Assembly (NCBI GenBank): GCA_902623995.1 | Contig: CACNWE010000001.1 | Coordinates: forward strand, 186,001-250,000 | Source of the DNA: an uncultured SAR116 cluster alpha proteobacterium | GTDB taxonomy: Bacteria; Pseudomonadota; Alphaproteobacteria; Puniceispirillales; Marisalimonadaceae | Length of the DNA: 64,000 nt | Direction: 5' to 3' | Shown here: one piece after another, positions 19,021 to 26,947 of the stretch | Layout of the letters: every line of letters starts with the position of its first letter | Numbering within the stretch: the stretch's first letter is position 1 | Made by a program: the position numbers and the translations under genes | Notes under the pieces: generated by a model | Databases searched by the model: none | What the model was told of the DNA's origin: nothing | The model's input: the letters and a program-made list of their open reading frames with translations, nothing else

Positions 19021-19883
19021 AAAAAACCTTTTTCAATTTGTAATTTAATCTCATTTAACAGACTTCCAATATTTGTTTTTAAAAGATCAAAATTGTCTGA
19101 TTTTATTCTTGTTATTTCATCCATATATAATCTTCTATTAACTTCAATTTGGACTGAATTCTTATTTGTTTTAGGATCACTATAAGCATCTGTAAGTTCC
19201 ATACCTTTATATGGATCATTAATATCAACAGAGTAGTTTAAACTTCTTAAAAAATCTACAATAAGGTCAGTAAATTCTCTTTTACAAGATGTTCCATCTC
19301 TATCACCAATAACAAAATCTGGTCTCCTAGTACCTTTTTCTTGATCTGACATTGCTGTGGCTTTGTTTTGCATTGAATGAGCGTTTATGTGATAAAACTT
19401 TCCAAAATTTTGATAAGTACTACTCATAATTTCTTTAAGTGTTTTATGATAAGGTCTATGATAATTTTTAACCCTGTGAATGAATTCACTAAATTTTATT
19501 TTATTTGCATACATAGGCTCTCCATTTGGAGGAATGCGCAACCAAATCAGACCAATCCCTAATTCACTCTTAATTGTAGGGTTGAATAAAAATTTTTCTT
19601 TCTTGACGTCAAAATCAATAAGTTCTTCACTTGGAAAATCAGTTTCTGCTCTATTAGGATCTATATAAGATCTAGGAAAATTAGCATTTAGAATTACACC
19701 ACCTATTTCAGAAACATAATTATATAATTCATCAACATATGAGTCTTCTGCTTGTCTTAATTTTGAAAATTCAGCTTGATGATTAAAATCAGATGGATAA
19801 ATAACTCCACTATGAGGAGAATCGACTATTAAAGGAATAGATTGACCTTCTTCTCCATCAACGTTTAAAATCGTATCTAGCAA
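19017..19883 (-). CDS. N-formylglutamate amidohydrolase family protein
   Basis: A 288-residue hydrolase of the FGase family (HutG-type). It shows PLIVDSPHSGVIYPSDF near 17-33, then ANFPRSYIDPNRAETDF (about 63-80) and FYHINAHSMQN (about 165-175), the conserved family blocks. The known reaction is N-formyl-L-glutamate to glutamate plus formate. Here it is coupled by a four-base overlap to the peptide-transporter ATPase, with no other hut genes, so its real substrate may be another N-acyl amino acid. Any formate produced could feed the formate dehydrogenase island; this is speculative. Confidence 0.85.
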   Translation of the reverse strand: MLDTILNVDGEEGQSIPLIVDSPHSGVIYPSDFNHQAEFSKLRQAEDSYVDELYNYVSEIGGVILNANFPRSYIDPNRAETDFPSEELIDFDVKKEKFLFNPTIKSELGIGLIWLRIPPNGEPMYANKIKFSEFIHRVKNYHRPYHKTLKEIMSSTYQNFGKFYHINAHSMQNKATAMSDQEKGTRRPDFVIGDRDGTSCKREFTDLIVDFLRSLNYSVDINDPYKGMELTDAYSDPKTNKNSVQIEVNRRLYMDEITRIKSDNFDLLKTNIGSLLNEIKLQIEKGFL

Positions 19884-19933
19884 AATGGATTCCTTATTTT
19901 CAAAATGTATAAATATTATTGAGTGTAGTAAAA

Positions 19934-21106
19934 ATGAATATCAAGCAAAAAATTAAAGATATAGTTCCAGAAATGACGGAATGGAGACATCAAATACATG
20001 AGAAACCAGAAATAGCATATCAAGAAAAAGTTACATCTAAATTTATAGCCAATAAATTAAAAGATTTTGGAATAGAAGTAATTGAAGAGTTTGGCAAAAC
20101 AGGTGTTGTAGGAATTATTCAAGGAAAAGAAAATAAAGGACAAGAAAAATCTATTGCGATTCGTGCAGATATGGATGCACTTCCAATGACTGAAAAGACT
20201 AATTTGCCATATTCTTCAAAAAATGAAGGAGCAATGCATGCTTGTGGACATGACGGACATTCTACAATGTTATTAGGAGCTGCAAAATATTTGTCAGAAA
20301 CAAAAGATTTTTTTGGAAAAGTTTATTGTGTTTTTCAACCCGCAGAAGAAGGTGGTAATGCAGGAGCTAAAGCAATGATTAATGATGGTCTTTTTAAAAA
20401 ATTTAAAATTGATAGTGTTTGGGGAATTCATAACTGGCCAGGTATTCCAGTTGGTGAAGCAGTTATTCATGAGGGTTTTGCTATGGCCGGAGGTGATATA
20501 ATTGTAATTGAAGTAAAAGGTAAAGGTGGGCATGCAGCACAACCTCAATATGCAAATGATCCTATGGTAGCTGCTGGATTAACTATTACCGCACTTCAAA
20601 GTTTAATATCAAGACAATTAGATCCATTTAAAAGTGCTGTCTTGTCTATAACAAAAATTGAGGGTGGATCTGCATTTAATGTAATCCCTGAAACTGTAAC
20701 TATTGGTGGAACACTAAGATCTACTGATCAAAAAAATAGAAATGAAATGCTAGATAAAATAAAAAAGGTTGCGTCTAATACTTGTGCAATTAGTAATTGT
20801 GAAGCGAATATTGAAATTCGTCCTGGATATCCGCCGACTATAAATAACAAGGAATGCGCTAAACTTGCTTCTAAAATTTTTAAAAAAACTTTTGGCGACA
20901 ATTCAATTAATTTAAAAGAAACTCCAACAATGGGTTCAGAAGATTTTTCTTATATGCTAGAAGAAAAACCAGGAGCATATATATGGCTTGGCGCTGGGGA
21001 AAGCTCAGAAAAACTACATAGTCCCTTCTATGATTTTAATGATGAACTTTTACACATTGGAGCCCAATACTGGACAGATCTAGCTGAAAATATTCTTGTA
21101 GAATAA
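19934..21106 (+). CDS. M20 family amidohydrolase (hippurate hydrolase-like)
   Basis: A 390-residue zinc aminoacylase. Motifs are RADMDALPMTEKT near residue 78, ACGHDGHSTMLLGAAKYL near 103-120 (metal ligands), FQPAEEGGNAGAKAMINDG near 135-153 (catalytic Glu) and the dimerisation-domain start KGKGGHAAQPQYANDP. This is the amidohydrolase/HipO branch that cleaves N-acyl amino acids. I place the start at the ATG at 19934; an in-frame TTG at 19919 has no better ribosome site. It is divergent from the N-formylglutamate hydrolase gene, 50 bases away, so a shared promoter region is likely. Confidence 0.88.
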   Translation: MNIKQKIKDIVPEMTEWRHQIHEKPEIAYQEKVTSKFIANKLKDFGIEVIEEFGKTGVVGIIQGKENKGQEKSIAIRADMDALPMTEKTNLPYSSKNEGAMHACGHDGHSTMLLGAAKYLSETKDFFGKVYCVFQPAEEGGNAGAKAMINDGLFKKFKIDSVWGIHNWPGIPVGEAVIHEGFAMAGGDIIVIEVKGKGGHAAQPQYANDPMVAAGLTITALQSLISRQLDPFKSAVLSITKIEGGSAFNVIPETVTIGGTLRSTDQKNRNEMLDKIKKVASNTCAISNCEANIEIRPGYPPTINNKECAKLASKIFKKTFGDNSINLKETPTMGSEDFSYMLEEKPGAYIWLGAGESSEKLHSPFYDFNDELLHIGAQYWTDLAENILVE

Positions 21107-21109
21107 AGT

Positions 21110-21841
21110 TCATAAGAGAATTTTCCCATTTATATAACTTTGAGCTTCTTTCGTCTTTGGCTTTTTAAAAAAGTTAGTGGCCTTTGTTTGTTCAAGGAGT
21201 TTACCTTTATTAAAAAAAAGTATTTCCTTAGCTAATCTTTTTGCTTGACCCATATCATGTGTAGTTAAGATTATGGTCTTCCCTTTTTTGTTTTCGTCTA
21301 GAATTATTTCTTCAATTAAATTTAAACTATAAGGGTCTAAGTTAGCGGTAGGTTCATCTAAAAGTAATAAGGACGGATTAATTAACAAAGCCCTTGCAAG
21401 AGATAATCTTTGTTGTTCTCCACCTGACAGTAATCTAGCAGGTTTGTCCTTGAAAGTATCTAAACTTACTCTTTGTAAAAGTTTCATAATTTCAAGATTA
21501 GATAACTTGTTTTTTTTCTCTAAAACAAATTGCATATTCTCGAAAACAGACCTTCTTAAAAGTGTAGTCTTTTGAAAGACCATTGCTATCTCTTTTCTTA
21601 TGTAATCGTTAATTTCTATTGAATTAAAATTAATTTTTTGAGACTTGACTCCAATTAATCCGTTTATAGTTTTAAGAAACATACTCTTGCCAGCTCCATT
21701 TGGGCCTAAAACTGCAACAATTGATTCATTATGAATTTTACAGTTAATTTTATCCAAAATTTTTGATTTACCTAATAAAAGAGATAAATTAGATACAACT
21801 ATAGGAGTTAATGATTTTGATTTTTTTTGATTATCAAACAT
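21110..21841 (-). CDS. tupC: Tungstate ABC transporter ATPase
   Basis: A 243-residue single ABC ATPase with Walker A GPNGAGKS at 46-53, a signature LLSGGEQQRLSLARAL near 138-153 and Walker B LLLLDEPTANLD. It overlaps the permease gene by eight bases. With TupB and TupA it would form the tungstate importer. As in TupC/WtpC proteins of this type, no C-terminal molybdate-binding regulatory domain follows: the chain ends soon after the D-loop and H-switch region. The identity rests mainly on its partners. Confidence 0.85.
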   Translation of the reverse strand: MFDNQKKSKSLTPIVVSNLSLLLGKSKILDKINCKIHNESIVAVLGPNGAGKSMFLKTINGLIGVKSQKINFNSIEINDYIRKEIAMVFQKTTLLRRSVFENMQFVLEKKNKLSNLEIMKLLQRVSLDTFKDKPARLLSGGEQQRLSLARALLINPSLLLLDEPTANLDPYSLNLIEEIILDENKKGKTIILTTHDMGQAKRLAKEILFFNKGKLLEQTKATNFFKKPKTKEAQSYINGKILL

Positions 21842-22535
21842 ACATTCTCCTTTTTGCTCTTGCTTTTAAACTAATTAAAATTAGGTTTATTATTAAGGCA
21901 ATCAATAAAAGGATAATACCTAAAGCTAAAGCCAAAGATAAATTGCCTTTAGACGTTTCCAAAGCAATAGTTGTCGTCATAACTCTTGTTAAATGATCTA
22001 TATTACCACCTACAATTATTACTGCGCCAACCTCAGAAATAGCTCTACCAAACCCAGCAAGAATTACTGTTAAAATTGAATATCTAGCATCATACAAACA
22101 TGCGATAAGAGCTTTATAAGATGAAATAACTAGAGATTTGAAAAGGTCTTTATATTCTTCATTAATTTCTTCTATTATTTGAGCTGTTAATGAGACAATA
22201 ATTGGAATAATTAAAATCATTTGAGCAATAATCATAGCCGTAGGTGTGTATAAAACACCTAACCAACCAAATGGACCAGATCGTGAAATTAACAAATATA
22301 CAATTAATCCTACGACAACTGGAGGCAAACCCATCATGGCATTAAACATAATTAAAACAGCATCTCTACCCCAAAAATTTTTAATAGCCAAATATGTCCC
22401 AATTGGTAATCCCACTAAACAAGATAAAAGTAATGAAAGACAACTAACTTTCATTGAAAGTAGAAGTATCTCAAAAAAATCTTTATCTAGAGTTAAAACT
22501 AAATCAAATGCATGTGTAAATGACTCTAATATCAT
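21834..22535 (-). CDS. tupB: Tungstate ABC transporter permease
   Basis: A 233-residue permease with five to six helices. Landmarks are GLPIGTYLAIKNFWGRDAVLIMFNAMMGLPPVVVGLIVYLLIS (about 40-84), RSGPFGWLGVLYTPTAMIIAQ and the ATPase-contacting loop near SYKALIACLYDARYSILTVILAGFGRAISEVGAVIIVGGN, which match TupB-type permeases. It is the first gene of a tupB-tupC operon, divergent from tupA across an 81-base promoter region that holds a perfect inverted repeat. Confidence 0.88.
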   Translation of the reverse strand: MILESFTHAFDLVLTLDKDFFEILLLSMKVSCLSLLLSCLVGLPIGTYLAIKNFWGRDAVLIMFNAMMGLPPVVVGLIVYLLISRSGPFGWLGVLYTPTAMIIAQMILIIPIIVSLTAQIIEEINEEYKDLFKSLVISSYKALIACLYDARYSILTVILAGFGRAISEVGAVIIVGGNIDHLTRVMTTTIALETSKGNLSLALALGIILLLIALIINLILISLKARAKRRMYV

Positions 22536-22565
22536 ACATAATTACCTTGATTATTTATGTTTTAA

Positions 22566-22592
22566 TATGTAAATTTATGTGAAATTTACATA
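22566..22592. promoter_or_regulatory. Inverted repeat in the tupA/tupB divergent promoter (candidate operator)
   Basis: Perfect 11-base arms, tatgtaaattt and aaatttacata, flank a five-base spacer (atgtg). The dyad sits 25 bases before the tupA ATG and 31 bases before the tupB ATG, so one bound regulator could control both transcripts. A tungstate or molybdate sensor such as the HTH-PBP protein or the ModE-type HTH protein of this island is the obvious candidate; that link is inference. Confidence 0.55.
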
Positions 22593-22616
22593 ATATGCAA
22601 TTAATTTAACTTTTTG

Positions 22617-23432
22617 ATGTTTGTTTTATCTAAAAATTTATTTTTATTAGTTTTAATATTTATTCTTCCAAAGCTTTGCTTTGGTAAGGAATCTTTAATT
22701 ATTCAATCAACAACCTCTACTTATAATTCTGGGTTTTATAATTATATACTTCCGATAGTAAAATCAAAAATCAATGTGAACGCACATGTGGTGTCGGTTG
22801 GTACTGGCGCAGCATTAAAGAATGCCAGTAATTGTGATGGCGATGTTGTAATAGTTCATGCAAAGGAAAGAGAATTAGATTTTGTGAAAAAAGGTTTTGG
22901 CATAAATAGAAAAGACCTTATGTACAATGATTTCATAGTAATTGGGCCTAAACAAAACCCTGCAAAAATAAATGATAAAGACAGTCCATTAGAAGCTTTT
23001 AAAAAAATATTTGAAACTTCATCTATTTTTGTCTCACGTGGCGATGATTCAGGTACTCATTTTAAAGAAATGAGTATTTGGAAAAAAACTAATTTAAATC
23101 CATTAAAATTTTCTGGTAATTGGTATAGAGAAGCAGGGTCTGGAATGGGAGCAACTCTAAATTTAGCAAATGGTATGGGAGCCTACACTATTACAGATAG
23201 AGCATCATGGATAAATTTTAATAATAAAGATGAATTGAAAATATTTACCGAAAAAAACGATGTTTTGTTTAATCAGTATGGAATTACACTAGTAAACCCT
23301 GCTAGATGTCCAAATGTAAAGTCTAATATTGCCAAAAAGTTTATAAAATGGCTTACATCCTCTGAAGGACAAACCAAAATCAAGGCATTTAAAGTAAAAG
23401 GTGAGCAATTATTTTTCCCAAACGCTAATTAA
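22617..23432 (+). CDS. tupA: Tungstate-binding periplasmic protein
   Basis: A 271-residue periplasmic oxyanion-binding protein. A signal peptide ends LPKLCFG (cut near residue 23). The mature start has TTSTYNSGF (about 32-40), then VGTGAALKNASNCDGDVVIVHAKERELDFV (about 60-90) and YNDFIVIGPKQNPA, the TupA signature (TTTST, GTG.AL, GD.....HA...E) that distinguishes tungstate TupA from molybdate ModA. I chose the ATG at 22617 over the preceding in-frame TTG at 22614. The 3' end overlaps the convergent Lrp regulator gene by four bases. It is divergent from tupBC rather than leading that operon. Confidence 0.92.
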   Translation: MFVLSKNLFLLVLIFILPKLCFGKESLIIQSTTSTYNSGFYNYILPIVKSKINVNAHVVSVGTGAALKNASNCDGDVVIVHAKERELDFVKKGFGINRKDLMYNDFIVIGPKQNPAKINDKDSPLEAFKKIFETSSIFVSRGDDSGTHFKEMSIWKKTNLNPLKFSGNWYREAGSGMGATLNLANGMGAYTITDRASWINFNNKDELKIFTEKNDVLFNQYGITLVNPARCPNVKSNIAKKFIKWLTSSEGQTKIKAFKVKGEQLFFPNAN

Positions 23433-23899
23433 TTTTTACATTGATTAAGAGGTAAAATATGAGAGTTTTTCATTTCTTGAAGGGATATGCTTGAAGACAT
23501 TTTAGTAAACTCAAGCTCTCCAATTAACTTCTGTTGAAAATTATCATACTCTTCTATACTTGGAGCAACAATCTTTAGCATGTAATCCGTATCTGAACCT
23601 GTAAGCCTATGAGTTTCAATTATTTCGTCATACTTGTTAATTATATTTTGAAATCTATCTATCCAGTCTTTTGAATGATGACTTACTCTAATTGATAAAA
23701 AAACAACAATTGACAAGTTGATAGCTTTTCTATTAAGGACAATTGTTCTCGCAGAAATGACACCTACTTCTTCCATTTTTTTTATTCTGTTCCAACACGG
23801 GGTTGGAGACACACCTACTCTTTTAGAAATTTCAGATAAGGGTAATCCAGCATTTTTTTGAACGACATTTAATATTTCGATATCAATATCATCTAACAA
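23429..23899 (-). CDS. Lrp/AsnC family transcriptional regulator
   Basis: A 156-residue regulator: an N-terminal winged helix (LDDIDIEILNVVQKNAGLP, then LSEISKRVGVSPTPCWNRIKKMEEVGVI, residues 2-49) and a C-terminal RAM ligand-binding domain with HRLTGSDTDYMLKIVAPSIEEYDNF (about 98-122). It may control the short-chain dehydrogenase gene just upstream on the same strand or an amino-acid related gene. The three-part SPTPCW recognition helix is typical of the family. Its target cannot be read from the sequence. Confidence 0.88.
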   Translation of the reverse strand: MLDDIDIEILNVVQKNAGLPLSEISKRVGVSPTPCWNRIKKMEEVGVISARTIVLNRKAINLSIVVFLSIRVSHHSKDWIDRFQNIINKYDEIIETHRLTGSDTDYMLKIVAPSIEEYDNFQQKLIGELEFTKMSSSISLQEMKNSHILPLNQCKN

Positions 23900-23993
23900 A
23901 GCAACCTCTAAAAGAAAATTTTTCTTATGTGAAAAGATATAGAGAAATATTTTATGATAATCAAATAATTTTTTTAATTTTAAGAATATTTAT

Positions 23994-24764
23994 CTACAGC
24001 GATGCAGTTATTCCACCATCAACATAAAGAGTATGACCATTTACAAAATTTGAGGCAGCAGAACTTAAAAATATACTAGCACCAACTAATTCATGAACCT
24101 CACCCCATCTTCCAGCTGGAGTTCTTTTTTTTAACCAAGCTGTAAACTCACTATCAGAAACAAGAGCAGCATTTAAGGGAGTATCAAAATAGCCTGGAGC
24201 AATAGCATTGCATTGAATACCATATTTCGCCCAATCTGTTGCCATACCTTTTGTGATATTTCCTACAGCACCCTTGGTCGCTGTATAGGGAGCAATACCT
24301 GGTCTAGCAAGAGATGTTTGAACACTTGCTATATTTATAATCTTACCTTCGCCTCTTTTAATCATATATTTTGCAACAACTTGACTTACATTAAAAACTG
24401 AAGAGACATTTGTCTTTAACAATTCCTCAAACTTTTCTCTTGGGAAGTCTTCTAAGGCAGTTCTAAATTGCATTCCAGCATTATTAATCAAAATATCAAT
24501 TGGACTAATTTCTTTTTCAAATTTATCAATGGACAGCTTAATTTGTTCATAATTAGTAACATCAAAGCATAATTGATAGATCTCTTGCTTAGTATTAACT
24601 AATTCAGCTGATTTTCTTAACTTTTCAATATTTCTACCATTTAGGATTATATCACAACCTGCTTCGGCCAAACCCTCAGCTAAAGCGTATCCAATTCCCT
24701 GTGATGAACCAGTTATGAGAGCGGTTTTACCCTTTAAGTCGAATAATTTTAACCCTGAAACCAT
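23994..24764 (-). CDS. Short-chain dehydrogenase, gluconate 5-dehydrogenase-like
   Basis: A 256-residue SDR. The cofactor loop TGSSQGIG is at 18-25, NNAG follows near 92-95, and the catalytic Ser and Tyr-x-x-x-Lys lie in ASVQTSLARPGIAPYTATKGA (about 146-165). The start LFDLKGKTALITGSSQGIGYALA is characteristic of 5-keto-D-gluconate reductases (IdnO/Gno). Together with the divergent zinc dehydrogenase at 24872 it suggests an idonate/5-ketogluconate/gluconate interconversion. No sugar-acid transporter or kinase adjoins, so the substrate is an inference from family resemblance. Confidence 0.82.
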   Translation of the reverse strand: MVSGLKLFDLKGKTALITGSSQGIGYALAEGLAEAGCDIILNGRNIEKLRKSAELVNTKQEIYQLCFDVTNYEQIKLSIDKFEKEISPIDILINNAGMQFRTALEDFPREKFEELLKTNVSSVFNVSQVVAKYMIKRGEGKIINIASVQTSLARPGIAPYTATKGAVGNITKGMATDWAKYGIQCNAIAPGYFDTPLNAALVSDSEFTAWLKKRTPAGRWGEVHELVGASIFLSSAASNFVNGHTLYVDGGITASL

Positions 24765-24784
24765 TTCTTTTCCAATTTAAATTT

Positions 24785-24798
24785 ATGTAAAAGTACAT
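24785..24798. promoter_or_regulatory. Short inverted repeat between the two ketogluconate-type dehydrogenase genes
   Basis: atgta-aaag-tacat, 21 bases upstream of the short-chain dehydrogenase start in the 107-base divergent gap. Its position suits an operator, but the arms are only five bases long in AT-rich DNA, so chance is a real alternative. Confidence 0.3.
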
Positions 24799-24871
24799 CA
24801 ATAATAAAAAGATTGCTAATTATCTTTATAGAATTTAAGTTTTACAATTTAAATTGACAAAGGTTTAATTT

Positions 24872-25903
24872 ATGAAATCTCTAAAGATTTATGGTCCATT
24901 AGATTTAAGAATAGAAGATTATCCAGTAGATAATTTGAAACCTAATCAAGTTGAAATCAAAATTGCCATTGGTGGTATTTGTGGAACAGATCTGCATTAT
25001 TATAAACATGGAGGATTTGGACAAATTAAGTTACGGGAGCCAATGATATTAGGTCACGAAGTTTCCGGATTTATTTCAAAAATTGGATCAAATGTAGAAA
25101 ACTTATCAATTGGAGAATTAGTTTCTGTATCACCATCAAGGCCATGTAATAAATGTGTTTTTTGCTTAAACGGAAATCAAATCCAATGCATTAATATGAA
25201 ATTTTATGGCTCTGCAATGCCATTTCCACATATACAAGGTGCATTTAGAGAAATATTAATAGTTGAAGATTACCAATGTGTTTCAGCTGATGGACTTTCT
25301 TCTCAAGAAGCTGCAATGGCAGAGCCCCTTGCTGTATGTCTTCATGCTATAAAACAAGCAGAGAAAATTTTTGGACAAAAAGTTTTAATTACTGGATCAG
25401 GACCTATAGGTACATTGTGCGTAGCAGCTGCCAGAAGAGCAGGAGCAGAAGAGATAATAGTTACAGATATTTCTACAAATGCTCTGACGTTTTCAGACTC
25501 TGTAGGTGCAGATAAAGTTATAAATGTCCTTGAAGAACATGATAGACTAAAAAACTATCAATCTAATAAAGGGTATTTTGATATAGCCATTGAATGCTCA
25601 GGAACTGCACAAGGTATAAGCGACGCAATAAATTGTCTCAAACCTAAGGGCACCTTGATACAACTTGGGCTTGGAGGAGATGTCTTGATACCACTTGTAT
25701 CAGTTACAACAAAGGAGCTAAATTTAAGAGGCTCATTTAGATTTCATTTAGAGTTTGAACTAGCTGTTAATATGATGAAAAAAAAATTAATAGACGTAAA
25801 TCCATTAATCACGCATAAAATAGACTTTAAAGACGCAACAGATGGTTTTGAACTTGCAATGAATAACAATAAAAAAAGTATGAAAGTTCAAATAGCTTTT
25901 TAA
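24872..25903 (+). CDS. Zinc-dependent alcohol dehydrogenase, L-idonate 5-dehydrogenase-like
   Basis: A 343-residue medium-chain dehydrogenase. Catalytic zinc ligands Cys37, His62 and Glu63 are seen in GGICGTDLHYY and ILGHEVSG; the structural zinc cysteines Cys92, Cys95, Cys98 and Cys106 are all present. The NAD(P)-binding glycine motif is VLITGSGPIGTLC (about 171-183). The early DLHYYKHGGFG and the SPSRPCNKC run fit the IdnD branch. It is divergent from the gluconate 5-dehydrogenase-like gene (107-base gap), supporting a two-step oxidation of idonate to 5-ketogluconate and then gluconate. Confidence 0.82.
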   Translation: MKSLKIYGPLDLRIEDYPVDNLKPNQVEIKIAIGGICGTDLHYYKHGGFGQIKLREPMILGHEVSGFISKIGSNVENLSIGELVSVSPSRPCNKCVFCLNGNQIQCINMKFYGSAMPFPHIQGAFREILIVEDYQCVSADGLSSQEAAMAEPLAVCLHAIKQAEKIFGQKVLITGSGPIGTLCVAAARRAGAEEIIVTDISTNALTFSDSVGADKVINVLEEHDRLKNYQSNKGYFDIAIECSGTAQGISDAINCLKPKGTLIQLGLGGDVLIPLVSVTTKELNLRGSFRFHLEFELAVNMMKKKLIDVNPLITHKIDFKDATDGFELAMNNNKKSMKVQIAF

Positions 25904-25907
25904 AGAT

Positions 25908-26012
25908 TTAGTAAGCAATCGAAAACAAAAAAGTCTTCAGACCTAAAAAGAAAAAAAATAAAGTTATAATTATTAAAACACCTAATAACCCCATTCCTAT
26001 CTCTTTAAACAT
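25908..26012 (-). CDS. 34-residue single-pass membrane microprotein, coupled to the HTH-PBP regulator
   Basis: Starts MFKEIGMGLLGVLIIITLFF and continues FFLGLKTFLFSIAY, then a TAA stop. One hydrophobic helix spans about residues 7-24, followed by a lysine and a second short hydrophobic stretch. Its ATG shares a base with the TAA of the upstream regulator gene (TAATG at 26014-26010), the classic arrangement for translational coupling. It fills what would otherwise be a 108-base gap. Function is unknown; by position it may anchor or modulate the regulator or sit with the tungstate importer. The hydrophobic, compositionally coherent frame and the coupling are the evidence. Confidence 0.55.
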   Translation of the reverse strand: MFKEIGMGLLGVLIIITLFFFFLGLKTFLFSIAY

Positions 26013-26890
26013 TAATTATACCTTTTTTTACTATTAAAGTGTATTACACCAAGATCTTTTATATTATAACCCTTTAATCTTGAAGCAGCATCAAAAAACT
26101 CAGTTGTTTGAGAAAATTGTAAAAGTTTTTGGAACGGAGCTTCAAACCAACAAAATCTGTCAATTACTAAATCAAATCTTTCTTTAACTACTGGAATAAA
26201 TTTAAGTTTATACTTTTCTGCCTCAGAGGCTAAACCTAGAGTTACATCAGCTTGCCCAGACAAAACTAATGAAACTGCGTCAATTTCAGAGTAAACAATT
26301 TCTGTTTTAACAAAATCTGATAAATTTAAATTATCACTTTTTAACAAATTCTTTAAATAATTATCCGCACCTGAACCAGGTTGTCTAGTGACTAATCTTA
26401 GACCTTTAAAATCTGTTATGCTCTTTTTTAGTTCATTATGAGGTTGAAATATCAAACCTCTTTCTCTTTTTGCCCATTCCATAAGAACAAAATCTTTATC
26501 ATTTAAATATTTTTCAACACTAGGAATATTCCATTTTTTTGAACTAAAATTATAAATATGAAGTCCTGATGCAATTCCTTGGTTTAATTTAAACCTTTCA
26601 AGCCCCTTATTACTACCATCAAAAGATAAAGCTATACCTGATCCGGATTTTTTTATTGCATATTCAAGGAGAGGATCATGACTTCCTAAAATTACATCTG
26701 GTAAATAATTTTTATTTTCAACAGAGTTATTATTGCCAGCTATCCAGTTAGCTACTTCTTCTTTAGAAAATAATAATTTGCCCATTACTCTCGAAAATGG
26801 CACTTCTTCTTTAGAAACTAGATCATAAATTTTTCTTGGTTTAACTCTAAGAAACGCCGCTAATTCATCAGTTGTAAAATAATCAGACAA
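26012..26890 (-). CDS. Transcriptional regulator: excisionase-type helix-turn-helix plus PBP-like oxyanion-sensing domain
   Basis: A 292-residue cytoplasmic protein. Residues 5-50 (YFTTDELAAFLRVKPRKIYDLV, then GKLLFSKEEVANWIAG) form a MerR/excisionase-like HTH_17. Residues about 65-280 form a periplasmic-binding-protein-like domain (PF12727 type) with LVTRQPGSGADNYLKNLL and SGQADVTLGLASEAEKY. No signal peptide is present, so the ligand is sensed inside the cell. Homologues with this layout accompany molybdate/tungstate transporters and molybdoenzymes. It is divergent from a ModE-type HTH gene (57-base gap) and coupled to the 34-residue membrane protein. Ligand (tungstate, molybdate or cofactor) is inferred. 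Confidence 0.8.
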   Translation of the reverse strand: MSDYFTTDELAAFLRVKPRKIYDLVSKEEVPFSRVMGKLLFSKEEVANWIAGNNNSVENKNYLPDVILGSHDPLLEYAIKKSGSGIALSFDGSNKGLERFKLNQGIASGLHIYNFSSKKWNIPSVEKYLNDKDFVLMEWAKRERGLIFQPHNELKKSITDFKGLRLVTRQPGSGADNYLKNLLKSDNLNLSDFVKTEIVYSEIDAVSLVLSGQADVTLGLASEAEKYKLKFIPVVKERFDLVIDRFCWFEAPFQKLLQFSQTTEFFDAASRLKGYNIKDLGVIHFNSKKRYN

Positions 26891-26947
26891 ATGTTTATAC
26901 CATAAAAATATTTAGTTTATTTTAGCATTATATTCTATAATCAGTTA

